Source of the DNA: Tragulus kanchil
Taxonomy: Eukaryota > Chordata > Mammalia > Artiodactyla > Tragulidae
Direction of reading: 5' to 3'
Assembly: GCA_022376925.1 (NCBI GenBank)
Contig: JAIOJX010000032.1
Location: 174,493,979 to 174,557,978, forward strand
Length of the DNA stretch: 64,000 nt
Under the pieces are notes generated by a model. It made no database searches. It was given only the letters and a program-made list of their open reading frames with translations, and was not told where the DNA came from. The position numbers and the translations under genes were made by a program. This document shows, one piece after another, positions 45,201 to 55,893 of the stretch. Every line of letters starts with the position of its first letter. Positions within the stretch are counted from its first letter, which is position 1.

Positions 45201-45939
45201 GTTATTACCCCTAGGACCGTCTGTCTGTCTCTTCCAGAGGCTCCTTTCACATAGCGGGCCTATCTGGATCAGCAGGGAGCTGGCTGCAAGTGACAGAAAC
45301 CTTTCCTGCGTCCTCTCTGAGCCAGCTTGTGGCCTGGTGTTCGGCTCACTGGCTGTGGAACCAAGGTCTGTCCCTTCCCTCCTGAGGGCATGGGGTCAGT
45401 GGATTACCAGTAGGTCTGATATTTGGACTCCATGAGCAACATGCTTTCGAGTCTCCTGATGATTGAGAGCCAGGAGGCTGGGGCCCTCGACGTGAGAGGG
45501 AGAGTCGATGGACAGTCGTGTAGAGTGGCCTCAGCGTGCTGTGCCGGCCCCGCTGTTGGCGGGCTTTGTGAGTTCAGGCTGCTTCACCTCCCTGAGCTTT
45601 GGCTTCAGCATCTGTTCAAGCCGGGCCATGTCCCCTCGCTCGCTGGTGGGGACACAGGCATCCGTGCCCAGCTAGCGGTGTCCCCCCCCAAACGGTAGCT
45701 TCTCTGACTGTTTATCATTCTCGTTGTTGTTGTTGCACAGGGATTTTTTAACGGATTGGAGGAAGTCCCAGCTCTGACATACCAGAAAGCTTGCCGATCC
45801 AACTTCTGTTATTTACACACTGGGAAACCAAGTCAAGAGAAGGGAAATGCCGCGCTCTACCTGGGATCCAAAGAGACTTAGCAGAACTCTGGTTTGCCCT
45901 CTGCTTTCTCTTCCCCAAAAGTGGGAAAATGACAGCACT
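45201..45939. other. Single-copy DNA
   Basis: No gene or confident repeat is seen. A short gttgttgttgttg run lies near 45723. Confidence 0.4.
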
Positions 45940-46045
45940 TGCACTGGGGGACCTCCCCGGGGGTCCAGTGGCTAAGAGTCTGTCTCACAGTGCAGGGGAT
46001 GTGGGTTCGATCGCTGGTGGGAGGACTGAGATCCCACGTGCATCA
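45940..46045 (+). mobile_element. CHR-type SINE, 5' part
   Basis: The blocks ggggacctccccgggggtcc, cagtggctaagagtctg and gtgggttcgatcgctgg with gagatcccacgtgcatc follow the tRNA-derived head. The tail is not clear. Confidence 0.7.
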
Positions 46046-46500
46046 CTGGGCTGTCTGGAGATCGCTCTTGGACTTCGCTCTCATTTTCCCGGAACGCCCG
46101 AGCCTGACGTCCAGGCCTCCTGAGCGGGGTGCCCGTCTGCCCTCCTCCTTCGCCCAGTTGGATGGCCTCTGGCTCTGAGTGCTGTGCTCCTCTCTGGGGT
46201 GGTGGGGTGCTCTCCAGGTCGTCTGTCCATCTGAGGATGCGGGCCACTGCTGCCCACGGGAAAAGGTCTGAGCCCTGCTTCCCAGGCCAGATGTAGGCCA
46301 GAGGACTCGGGTTCAACCCTTCATCCCGTAGGAGGCCATGGTCCTGGGGCCCTGCGGTCCTCGGTGCTCCATCAGAATCATGCTGTCTGGACCCATGGGT
46401 GAGACCACTGCCTGGGAACCTGGTGGTCCTGATTTACCCCTTTCTGCCCACCCTCGGGGAGAAAGCTTAGGCTTCTTGGCCCTCAGGACAGCGTGTGTGC

Positions 46501-46715
46501 TGGGCTGAGTCCCTTCAGTTGTGTCTGTCTGTCTGTCTGTGACCCCATGGACTGTAAGTAGCCCACGGGGCTCCTCTGTCAGGAATTCTCCAGGCAAGAA
46601 TACTGGAGTGGGTAGCCAGTTCCTCATTCAGATGATTTTCCCCACCCAGGGACCGAATCCATGTCTCTTACGCTGCCTGCATTGGCAGGCGTTTCTTCAC
46701 CGCTAGCGCCACTTG
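46501..46715 (-). mobile_element. Bov-tA SINE with an internal GTCT run
   Basis: Antisense blocks: ccccatggactgtaagtagc, caggcaagaatactggagtg, acccagggaccgaatcc, gcctgcattggcaggcg. Four gtct units replace the usual gtgtccgactct text. Confidence 0.88.
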
Positions 46716-47476
46716 TAACTGCAGTGTTTCTCTGCCACCTGTCCCTAGAGCAGAGATGAGTGTGGGTTTTTAGTATACTTGGGAGGTGGGTTGTGGGACT
46801 TGAGTAAAGTTTTCCACGGCTGAAAACAAACAGACGTGAAGGTTACTGGTCTTACCCACTTCTCTTGTTTCGTAGACGGCCCTCGGAAGGCCAGGGAATG
46901 CCCAGGGCCTTTGGACAGTGTCTTCTCCAAAGCCGGGAGTGACTGGCTCGTCTCTGCCCCTGCCCCCATCTTTCACGCTGCCCGTCAGGGTTGACTCTCC
47001 CTTCCGGGGTGCCCCCCGCTTTGGCCTCACCCCTCCTGTGGCCCTGTGCGGGTTCTCCCTCCCGCTGTCCACAGGGCACACTCTCTCCTCCGCTGGTCTG
47101 GGAGGGGCAAACAGGACGGTGTGGCTGCCTGACAGCCACCGCGCGGGAGCCGGCTCAGGCAGGAGGAGCCCCCGGCCAGGTGGAGAGCTGAGCCCTGGGG
47201 AGGTGAGGGTGCTGCAGGGAAGACCAGGGAATGAAGGCCCTGGGGGTTTCTCCCCGTCTCGGTCTCATCTTTGCCTCTCGTTCTCGGCTGGCCTCCTGCT
47301 CTCTCTCCCGATGATCTTCTCCAGAGGCTCACAGCTGAGCACCCTCCGCAAGATCAAGTTCTCCCTTGTTAGAAAAGACTCAGGACAGGGATCTGAGTGG
47401 CCTGTTGGGCCTGAGGCCCTCTCCTGGACCACGTGACTGTGGCCACTAGGTGGGCTGGCCAAGAGCCCAGCCACGG

Positions 47477-47493
47477 GGCAGCAGAGGGCGACG
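47477..47493 (+). promoter_or_regulatory. CTCF-type motif
   Basis: The sequence gggcagcagagggcgac fits the CTCF core form with AGAGGGCG, in + orientation. It is weaker than the motif at 14961. Confidence 0.4.
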
Positions 47494-48559
47494 CAGGGCC
47501 GGGGCCGGAGGGCTGCCCGTTTCTGGGCCCGCGCATCTTCGGCTGCGCCCAGTGTGGCCCCAGGGCACACGCTGCGGGGCGGGGAGGCAGGAGGTGAGTG
47601 GCGTGGGTGGGCGAGGCCGGCCACGGGGAGGGGCTGGCGTTTGAGAGCCTGCGGGGAGACAGGGGTTGCTGGGGACTGCTTTCCATGTTTCCTCTTGCAT
47701 TTAACCTTCACAGCAGTCCTTCGGAGGGAGTAAGGATGCTCTGTCTACTCAGATCACGCAGGTCGTGACAAGCCAAGAATGCTGAGCACTTAGGTGCCCC
47801 CACCCCTGCCCAGAGGCGGCCTGACTTCCCTCCTTACCCATCGTGGGGCTGGCTGAACAGCTTCTCAGGAGCACGCGGACTGGTGGCCGAGCCTGGCGTC
47901 CAGCTCGCACCGTTTGGCTCCCTGGCCGATCCTCTGAAGACAAAGGAGCTAAGGCTTTTTCTTTTCTAAGACCCTGTGCCTCTGTGGTCCTTCGGCAATC
48001 TTGGCGGGGTGGGGCGTGGGAAGGCAGCATGGGATTTTGCTCCAAGTCCGGGGGTCACCCTGGAGCTCTCGCCTTCTCCTTCGTGTTTCTAGTGCCCTGA
48101 AGTTTTTCTCTGCCTCCGTATGTTAAAAAGAAAGAAAACAATTTAACGACAACAACACAAAAAGAAAACTTAGATCATTTTTTAAAAAAATACAAAAAAG
48201 TCTGACTTATGTGAAATTTAATTTAATTTATTTTTATACCAGCAGCTGTCAGTTCAAAGAACAACAACAAAGTAGCCATCTGTGCTTAATTTCATCAATC
48301 CGCTGCCGACGGTCACGTGAGCGTGGCTTTTGGACTGAGGCGGAGCACGTGGCCAGAGCTCGGCGCCCCCAGGCCCCCGGCCCCCAGCCCGGGGCTCTCC
48401 GTCCAGGCAGGGATCCGGTGGCTCGTGCGGGGGGCCGAGGGCACGGCGTCGGGGCCCTCGGGCCAGCTTGTCACCAGTAGTCTCTTTCCCAGACACACCA
48501 GCCCCCCCGACTTTCCGTGTCATTTCTCTTGGTGCTGAGTGGGCTTCTCAGCCCTGCTA

Positions 48560-48680
48560 GCAGATGGGGAAACTGAGTCTCAGCGCGCTCTCTGGCCTGG
48601 GGTCCCACAACTGATAAACAGACCCAAAGCCTGGCTTGTCACACTCCCGAGCCCATGTCCTCACTAGCCACGTGGCCTCC
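48560..48680 (+). mobile_element. MIR fragment
   Basis: The blocks gcagatggggaaactgagtc, ctggggtcccacaactgat and cagacccaaagcctgg follow the MIR core and 3' half. Confidence 0.6.
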
Positions 48681-49379
48681 TGAGCTTGAAGCTACTGCAA
48701 AACTCCAGAGGGTTTAGGGGCTCAAAGACAGCAGGGCCCCAAGTGGGGAAGGGCCCTCCCATCACAGACCCAAGCCCCGTGATGGTGGTGGGCAAGATGC
48801 CCTCTCTGGGTGCTCCCTTCTCCAGGGGGTGGCTGCATTTGTTCCTTGGGGCTCTGGCCTCCTTCCCTGAGCACAGCTCAGAGTGGAAGACGTGGTCTCC
48901 ACGGGAGGAACTCGCCTGAGGTCACCGTGGAGGGAGCAGTGGAGGCAGGAACATGGCGTCTATTCGAACCACCAGAAAACCCAGCCAGAAGAATCGCAGC
49001 CTGCACTGCCGAGTCACAGGACCCTGGGGGCCCCTCCTCTTTCTACAGCCCCGGAAGCCGAGGCCTGAGGGGAAGAGAGGCCCGCGCAGGATCACGCAGG
49101 GTCAGTGGCCGAGCCCACTCGGGCCAGTGTAGCCTCAGATTTGATCCACGCTGCAAGGACAGCGAATCACCTGCCGCGGCGGCCAGGCCTCTCCAGTGGG
49201 CGGGGTTAGGAGGGCTTTCCTGGGCCCCAGCTCTTTGCGATTCAAGGAGCAGACCTTGGGGTTGAACCTGGCCCCTTCTAGGGGCAGAATCAGGAAGGAC
49301 GTCACCCGGAGAAACCCTCTTACTTCCCCCCAAAAGACCCAAACCCCCAAAGCAAAAGCAGAAGAAACCCCAGTAGGAA

Positions 49380-49570
49380 TTCCTGAGCAAATCACAGCTT
49401 TATTTACTGTGGAATTAAGAGAAGTAAGAGTGAGCAAGTCAGAATCATTAAAATATAGATCAAGAAAGTCACATTTCTCGATTTGCCATATTAAAGAGAA
49501 GCGGGGGAAACACGCCAATTGGCTTGTCATCTTCTCATTAAACAACAGATGGCGGCTGAGTCACGGCTCC
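49380..49570. other. Candidate conserved element with YY1, CCAAT and AP-1 motifs
   Basis: AT-rich DNA (gctttatttactgtggaatt, cattaaaatatagatcaag) leads to ccaattgg at 49515-49522, a YY1-type agATGGCGGC at 49547-49556 and TGAGTCA at 49557-49563. Such a dense mix is promoter- or enhancer-like. No transcript or alignment is available. Confidence 0.45.
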
Positions 49571-50340
49571 CGGCAGTCAGGACGCCGTGTCTGCCGGCTC
49601 CCTCGCCAGGTCCAGCCGCTCGCTCGGGACTGAGGGGGCCTGGGGGTGGGGGCAGCAGAGGAGGAGGAAGCCCACCTCCTTGTGCCTCCTCAGTCATCCA
49701 GCCCCCGTCCAAGCCCCCTACCCCTCAACTCCCAGAAAAGCCCGCCTCTTCCTTCTCAACAATGTGTCAGCAGGCGGAGAGCCCGGCCTGCCAGGAGGGA
49801 GAAAATGGCCACAGCGTGGTGCTCAAATTCGGGATGAGGGTAGACGATGCCCAAGGGCTCTGGGGACCCCGCAGAGGCTGCCAACCAGCCCGAAGGGAGG
49901 GGCCCAGGCCCCACGTAGAACTAGGCCAGGGGTTCTCGCTTAGGAAGCTCAGGGAGCATTCACCCCGGAGGTCTGTGCTCCCCACCTGCATGGACGTGGC
50001 TTCCTCTTGGCTGGACCCCGGGGCCTCCTGCCTTCCCTCCTCAGGTGTCTCCATCCTCCCGTCCTCCAGCCCCCTACTGCCTGCTTCTGCCAGAGCCGGG
50101 GTGGGCATGGAAGAGCAGAGACGGGCATTTCTGGCCCACAGACGGGCACTCCCAGGTCCCTGCCCCTGAGCAGCTGGCTCTCACCATTGTTGGCTCTGAG
50201 GACTCGAGTGCAGCCCCGACTGGCCGTGGCATCGCACCCGGGCAGTGTGGCTCAGACCCCGGGCCCGCAGAGCTCTCCATGAGGGCTGAGCAGGGCTGTG
50301 GTGTCCCTGGACAGGCAAGTGAGGGGGTGGGATGGGCTGA

Positions 50341-50348
50341 TGACGTCA
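50341..50348. promoter_or_regulatory. Consensus CRE, TGACGTCA
   Basis: A perfect palindromic cAMP-response element in single-copy DNA, context ctgatgacgtcagtgag. Confidence 0.4.
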
Positions 50349-50429
50349 GTGAGATCCCTTTCCCGGGCAGTCTGGCCCCGTCGGAGTTCCGATAGGGATG
50401 GCACTGACTCCATGGATGGCTTTGGGTGG

Positions 50430-51470
50430 TGCTGGAGCTTTGAACAATATTCATTCTTCCAATCTGGGGACATGGGATGTCTCTCCGCCTTCTTCACCTT
50501 CATTCATCAGTTGTTGTGTTCATTGTACAAATCTTTCACGTCTTTGGCCACATTTATTCCTGAGCATTTTTACAGTTTTTGATGTTCTTGTGAAAGGAAT
50601 AGTTCTTAAAATTTCTTTTTCCTACATTTGTTAGTGTATAGAAATGCAACTGATTTTTCTGTTGATTTTATATCCTGCAACTTCACTGAATTTGTAGATT
50701 AGTTTTAACAGTTTTTTTTTTTTTTTTTTTTGAGCCTAACAAGTGCTGAGGCATGTTTAGGATTTTCTGTATGTAAGGCCACATCTTCTGCAAGCAGTGG
50801 CCATTTTACCTCTTCCGTTCTGATTTAGAGATGTTTTGTTTTCATTCTTTCTTACTTAGCTACTCTGGCTAGGTCTGCCAGTTGCATGTTGAGGAGCAGT
50901 GTTGAGAATGAGCATCATGGTCTTATTCCTGCTCTTAGAGGAAAAGCTTCAGACTTTCTCTGCCGAGTGTGGCACTGCGGTGGGCTTGTCATGGACGGCT
51001 GTGCAGGTGAGTGTTCTTGCTGGGAAGTCACATGGACAGAGGAGCCTGGTGGGCTACAATCCGTAGCCTCACAAAGAGTGGGACATGACTTACTGACTAC
51101 ACAGAAGCATGTTTCTTCTACACTCAGTTGTTGAGAATTTTTATCCTGAAAAATTTTGTCAAGTGCTTTTTCTGCAACTACTGAGACAGTCACATGATTC
51201 TATCTTTCATTCTGTTAGTGTGATGTACCCCGTTGACCTGTGTATGTTGAACCATCCGTGCATCCCAGGGAAAATCCGCCTGGTGCGGGATTCTTCAAAT
51301 GTGTTGTTGAGAATTTGGGCCGATGAGGATTCTCAGCTCACACTCCCTGGTTTCTTCTCCTGGGTGTTACAGGCTCAGTTTGAATTCAGACCCCACAAAC
51401 GGAGAGGCCTTGATTTTGCAGAACCTGAGATTGCACTGTCACTGCTGGTGGAAGTCATGACCCTGGTTTG
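50430..51470 (-). mobile_element. L1 ORF2 fragment, antisense, with nested SINE tail
   Basis: On the + strand the blocks cacatttattcctgagcatt, tatatcctgcaacttcactg, ctcttagaggaaaagcttc and gttgaaccatccgtgcatcc are antisense L1 ORF2 (reverse-transcriptase region). A 22-base T run lies at about 50710. A Bov-tA piece splits it near 51010-51100. Confidence 0.82.
51010..51100 (+). mobile_element. Bov-tA 3' fragment nested in L1
   Basis: The blocks gagtgttcttgctgggaag, cacatggacagaggagcctg and gggctacaatccgtagcc end in gagtgggacatgac. The L1 text continues on both sides. Confidence 0.8.
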
Positions 51471-51472
51471 TA

Positions 51473-51789
51473 TCTTTTTTTTTTTTAAGTCATTAATCAA
51501 TGAATTAATTTTTGGCTCTTCTGGGTTTTCCCTGCTGCAGGCTCTTCTCTGGTTGCAGGGAGTGGGGGCTACTCTCTAGTTGAGGTGAGCAGGCTTCTTG
51601 GTGTGGTGACTTCTCTTGTTGTGGAGCTCGGGCTCACAGGTTTCAGTAGTTGCGGCCCATGGGCTCCATAGTTGTGGCTCACGGGCCTAGTTGCTCTGCA
51701 GCATGTGGGATCTTCCCAGCTCAGGGATCGAACCCGTGTCTCCTGCGTTGACAGGTGAACTCTTCACCACTGAGCTACCAGAGAAGTAC
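51473..51789 (-). mobile_element. CHR-type SINE with 16-base target-site duplication
   Basis: The perfect duplication ccctggtttgtatctt flanks it at 51461-51476 and 51790-51805. The body reads antisense: ggctcttctgggttttccc, gtggagctcgggctcac, gatcgaacccgtgtctcc and the end gagctaccagagaag. It is a full-length, fairly young insertion. Confidence 0.92.
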
Positions 51790-51847
51790 CCCTGGTTTGT
51801 ATCTTATTCAGAAGGAAAGAAGGAGCAATGTAAAACACCCAGTGCCA

Positions 51848-52188
51848 GGCTTCCCCTGGTGGTCCAGTGGGTAAGGACACCGCCTTGCAGTGCAAGGGGT
51901 GTCGGTTCGATCCCTGGCCTGGGAAGATCCCATGTGCTGTGGAGCGGCTGGATCTATGTGTCTAATTACCGAGCCGGAGCTCTGGAGCGCATGCGCCCAG
52001 AGCCGGCACTCTGCGACGACAGACGCCACCACGATGGGAGGCCCACAGGAGCCAAAGAACAAAGACAGATGAAAATAGAGAAATGAAAGACCAATAGAAG
52101 TGGCCTGCCCATCCCCCTCCCTCCCCAACCCAACCCCCGCCCAAAATAAATAAATAAATACATCTTTAAAAAAAAAAAAAAAAAAAAC
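51848..52188 (+). mobile_element. CHR-type SINE with poly-A tail
   Basis: It starts gcttcccctggtggtccag, has the tRNA-like gtcggttcgatccctggcc and ends in taaataaataaatac plus about 20 As. The 11-base duplication cacccagtgcc flanks it at 51836-51846 and 52189-52199. It contains the NRF1-like palindrome gcgcatgcgc at 51987-51996. Confidence 0.92.
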
Positions 52189-52309
52189 CACCCAGTGCCT
52201 CACACACCATCACAAGTATCTTGGGAAGTAGTCCAGCTGAAAAGAAGGAACTTAGGTTTGGGAGTCCCAAGTGGGTTGTAACTGATCAGACATTCATTCT
52301 TTTTTCCTT

Positions 52310-52472
52310 TTTAAATATTTATTTATTTACTTGGTTGCACTGAGTCTTAGCTGCAGAATATGGAATTTTTTTAGTTGCATATGAGATCTAGTTCCCTGAC
52401 CAGGAATCGAACCCAGGCCTCCTGCAGTGGGAGCATATGGAGTCTTAGTTGCTGGACCAGCAGGGAAACCCT
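52310..52472 (-). mobile_element. CHR-type SINE
   Basis: Antisense: gttgcactgagtcttagctg, gatctagttccctgaccagg, atcgaacccaggcctcc, and the end gctggaccagcagggaaacc. Its last ~40 bases recur at 53526-53565 through duplication 14. Confidence 0.85.
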
Positions 52473-52479
52473 CCCCTTT

Positions 52480-53345
52480 TTTAAAATTTACAATGTTGTG
52501 TTAGTTCTTGCTGTATGACAAAGTGAATCAGCTCTACATATACAGATATCCCTCTTCTTTGGATTTCCTTCCATTTGGGTCACCAGAGAATACTGAGCAG
52601 AGTTTCCTGCGCTGTGCAGGAAGCTCTCAGTCGTTGATTTTGCACAGAGCAGCGTACGTGTGTCAGTTCCAGCCTCAGTCCGTCCCCCCCGCCCCTGGCT
52701 GTCCGTATGTTTGTGCTCTATGTCTGTGTCTCTCTTTCAGCTTTACAGATAAGTTCACTGTTACCATTTTCTAAGGACTTCTCTGATGGCTCCGTGGTAA
52801 ACAATCCGACTCCCAGTGCCAGAGACATGGGTTCCACCCTGGGGTCGGGAAGATGCCCTGGAGGAGGAAATGGCAACCCCTTCCAGTACCCTTGCTTGGA
52901 GAATCCCATGGACAGAGGAGCCTGGAGAGCTACAGTCCATGGGGTCACAAAGAGTCGGACATAACTTAACAGCTGAACAACAGCTACATACTATTTTCTA
53001 GATTTCACATATATTCATAATATTAATACATTTCTTTCTTTCTGACTGACTTCACACCCTATGACAGCCTCTAGGTCCACCCACATCTCTGCAAATGGCC
53101 CTATTTCATCTGTTTTTATGGCTGAATAGTATTCCATTATGAGTACGTACCGTGCCTTCTTTATCCATTCTTCTGTTGATGGGCATTTAGTTGCTTCCAT
53201 GTCTCAGCTGTTGTAAAGAGTGCTGCAGTGAACACTGGGCTGCATGCATCTTTCTAAATTACGGTTTTCTCTGGGTGTTTGCCCAGGAGTGGGATTTCTG
53301 GGTCTTATGGCGGTTCCATGTTTAGTTTTTAAGGAGCATTCATAC
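52480..53345 (-). mobile_element. L1 3' end, antisense, with nested Bov-tA (first arm)
   Basis: The + strand shows the antisense L1 3' UTR (tttacaatgttgtgttagtt), then after a Bov-tA the ORF2 end. The − strand at 53015-53200 encodes STEEWIKKARYVLIMEYYSA with stops around it. The same text recurs at 53573-54438. Confidence 0.85.
52778..52985 (+). mobile_element. Bov-tA SINE nested in L1 (repeated at 53871-54078)
   Basis: Blocks: gacttctctgatggctccg, gacatgggttccaccctggg, gaggaaatggcaacccc, gaatcccatggacagagg and gagtcggacataacttaac. Confidence 0.9.
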
Positions 53346-53364
53346 TGTTCTCCAAGGACAGAAA

Positions 53365-53525
53365 TGGTCTACCTACAGAAGCAGAGGATATTAGGAAGAA
53401 CTGAGGGCCAAAGAATTGATGCTTTTGAGTTGTGCTGCTGGAGAAGACTCTTGAGAGTCCCTTGGACTGCAGGAAAATCAAACCAGTCCATCCTAAAGGA
53501 AATCAATCCTGAATATTCATTGGAA
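53365..53525 (+). mobile_element. BovB fragment, cut by the duplication junction
   Basis: The translation has RIDAFELCCWRRLLRVPW and SNQSILKEINPEYSLE, then breaks at the junction into SINE text. Confidence 0.9.
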
Positions 53526-54447
53526 GCATATGGAGTCTTAGTTGCTGGACCAGCAGGGAAACCCTCCCCTTTTTTAAAATTTACAATGTTGTGTTAGTTC
53601 TTGCTGTATGACAAAGTGAATCAGCTCTACATATACAGATATCCCTCTTCTTTGGATTTCCTTCCATTTGGGTCACCAGAGAATACTGAGCAGAGTTTCC
53701 TGCGCTGTGCAGGAAGCTCTCAGTCGTTGATTTTGCACAGAGCAGCGTACGTGTGTCAGTTCCAGCCTCAGTCCGTCCCCCCCGCCCCTGGCTGTCCGTA
53801 TGTTTGTGCTCTATGTCTGTGTCTCTCTTTCAGCTTTACAGATAAGTTCACTGTTACCATTTTCTAAGGACTTCTCTGATGGCTCCGTGGTAAACAATCC
53901 GACTCCCAGTGCCAGAGACATGGGTTCCACCCTGGGGTCGGGAAGATGCCCTGGAGGAGGAAATGGCAACCCCTTCCAGTACCCTTGCTTGGAGAATCCC
54001 ATGGACAGAGGAGCCTGGAGAGCTACAGTCCATGGGGTCACAAAGAGTCGGACATAACTTAACAGCTGAACAACAGCTACATACTATTTTCTAGATTTCA
54101 CATATATTCATAATATTAATACATTTCTTTCTTTCTGACTGACTTCACACCCTATGACAGCCTCTAGGTCCACCCACATCTCTGCAAATGGCCCTATTTC
54201 ATCTGTTTTTATGGCTGAATAGTATTCCATTATGAGTACGTACCGTGCCTTCTTTATCCATTCTTCTGTTGATGGGCATTTAGTTGCTTCCATGTCTCAG
54301 CTGTTGTAAAGAGTGCTGCAGTGAACACTGGGCTGCATGCATCTTTCTAAATTACGGTTTTCTCTGGGTGTTTGCCCAGGAGTGGGATTTCTGGGTCTTA
54401 TGGCGGTTCCATGTTTAGTTTTTAAGGAGCATTCATACTGTTCTCCA

Positions 54448-54889
54448 AGGACAGAAATGGTCTACCTACAGAAGCAGAGGATATTAGGAAGAACTGAGGG
54501 CCAAAGAATTGATGCTTTTGAGTTGTGCTGCTGGAGAAGACTCTTGAGAGTCCCTTGGACTGCAGGAAAATCAAACCAGTCCATCCTAAAGGAAATCAAT
54601 CCTGAATATTCATTGGAAGGACTGATGCTGAAGCTGAAGCTCCAATACTTTGGCCACCAGATGTGAAGAGACGGCTCACTGGAAAAGAGCCGAGTGTCAG
54701 GAAAACAGAAGACAGGAGGAGAAGGGGATGACAGAGGACGAGATGGCTGGATGGCATTACCGAGTCAATGGACATGAGTTTGAGCAAACGCTGGGAGACG
54801 GTGGAGGACAGGGCGGTCTGGCATGCTGCAGTCCGTGGGGTCGCAAAGAGTCCGACGCGACCGAGCGACTGAACTGAGCTGAACTGATG
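54448..54889 (+). mobile_element. BovB 3' end inserted in L1
   Basis: The complete 3' part follows, to gagctgaactgatg. The 10-base duplication ctgttctcca flanks it at 54438-54447 and 54890-54899, and the antisense L1 resumes at once (ccataatggttgtaccaatt). Confidence 0.92.
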
Positions 54890-55085
54890 CTGTTCTCCAT
54901 AATGGTTGTACCAATTTACATTCCCACGAACAGTGTGGAAGGGTTCCCTGCGACACCCTCTCCAGCACTTACTGTTTGTAGAATTTTTGAGGATGACCAT
55001 TTAGACCAGTGTGTGATACCGCGCTATAGTTTTGATCTACATTTCTCTAATAACTACTGATGTAGACATACATTGATTCTTTAAA
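54890..55085 (-). mobile_element. L1 ORF2/3' fragment resuming after BovB
   Basis: On the + strand gtaccaatttacattcccac, ccctctccagcacttactg and catttctctaataactac are antisense L1. Confidence 0.85.
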
Positions 55086-55089
55086 CATC

Positions 55090-55893
55090 TTAGAAAAAGA
55101 ACTCATTTGATCCCAGTTCTAACTCCAGAGTTTGTGTGGAAATGTGTCGGGATGTTTCCAGCAGTAGGAACTGGGTCGTCTCCTTTCTTCTCAGCCCTTG
55201 GGGATCCTCTCCCCGGCCTCCCCTCAGCAGATGGTGGGAACAGTCCCTGCAGCCTCTGTCGTGGTGAGGACTCGACCGCTGGGATGGGCCTATCCTGGGA
55301 GGGAGACAGTAGTGACGCTGGGTTTTCCGGTCATGAGTGCACCAGAGGAGGGGAACTGAGGATGTCTGGGTCATCCAGGCTCCTTCCAGGAGCCCAGCGT
55401 TGGGACCCTTGGATCCAGATGCTGCAGCTTGTCCATGGAGGCTCTTTGCCTGCAGTGCAGGTGTTTACGGGGCTATGTGCCTGACACTGCCTGGCATCCG
55501 TTGGTAACGGGCGATCACCCTCACCACCCCGACCCTGCCAGAGCGTTCCCAGCCGACCTGCGACTCCAGGCTGCCTGCCCCGACCTTAAAAGGCTCTTCT
55601 TGTCTACGGGATGAATTATGAAATTCTTTGCATTTTTTTGTGCAGCAACATCTGGTCTCCTTGATCCGCAGCCCCTGATGAATGGGTATTGAGGCCTTTT
55701 TCCTGTCTTCCTTTGCTGGCTTGTATTTTCCACCTGTTTGAAATCTGTATTCTCTGGTGTAAATCATGACTCGGCCCCCACACTGCACCCAGCTCGTCTC
55801 CCTCTCCAGACAGCTCCTGGGCACAAGTGTGGGCTGGTGGCCTCACACTCCGGTGGGTAGCTTTGTGAGATGACTTCCAGGATCTCGGCTGGC
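55090..55893. other. Single-copy DNA
   Basis: No gene or recognised repeat is seen. Confidence 0.4.

Larger units (their letters stand above)
46720..50400. other. Single-copy GC-rich DNA with scattered regulatory-like motifs
   Basis: No gene is seen in this long stretch. It holds a MIR fragment (48560), a CTCF-type motif (47477), a candidate conserved element (49380) and a consensus CRE (50341). An A-rich, simple stretch lies at 48120-48235. Confidence 0.45.
52433..54619. repeat. Direct duplication 14 (arms 52433-53525 and 53526-54619)
   Basis: The offset is 1093 bases. The unit starts inside a CHR SINE and ends inside a BovB element, joined at ggaag|catatgg. The arms look almost identical throughout, with no noisy ends noted. 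Confidence 0.95.

Noticed and set aside
46520..46545. GTCT run as an independent microsatellite locus
   Set aside because: It lies inside a Bov-tA element and has only about four units.
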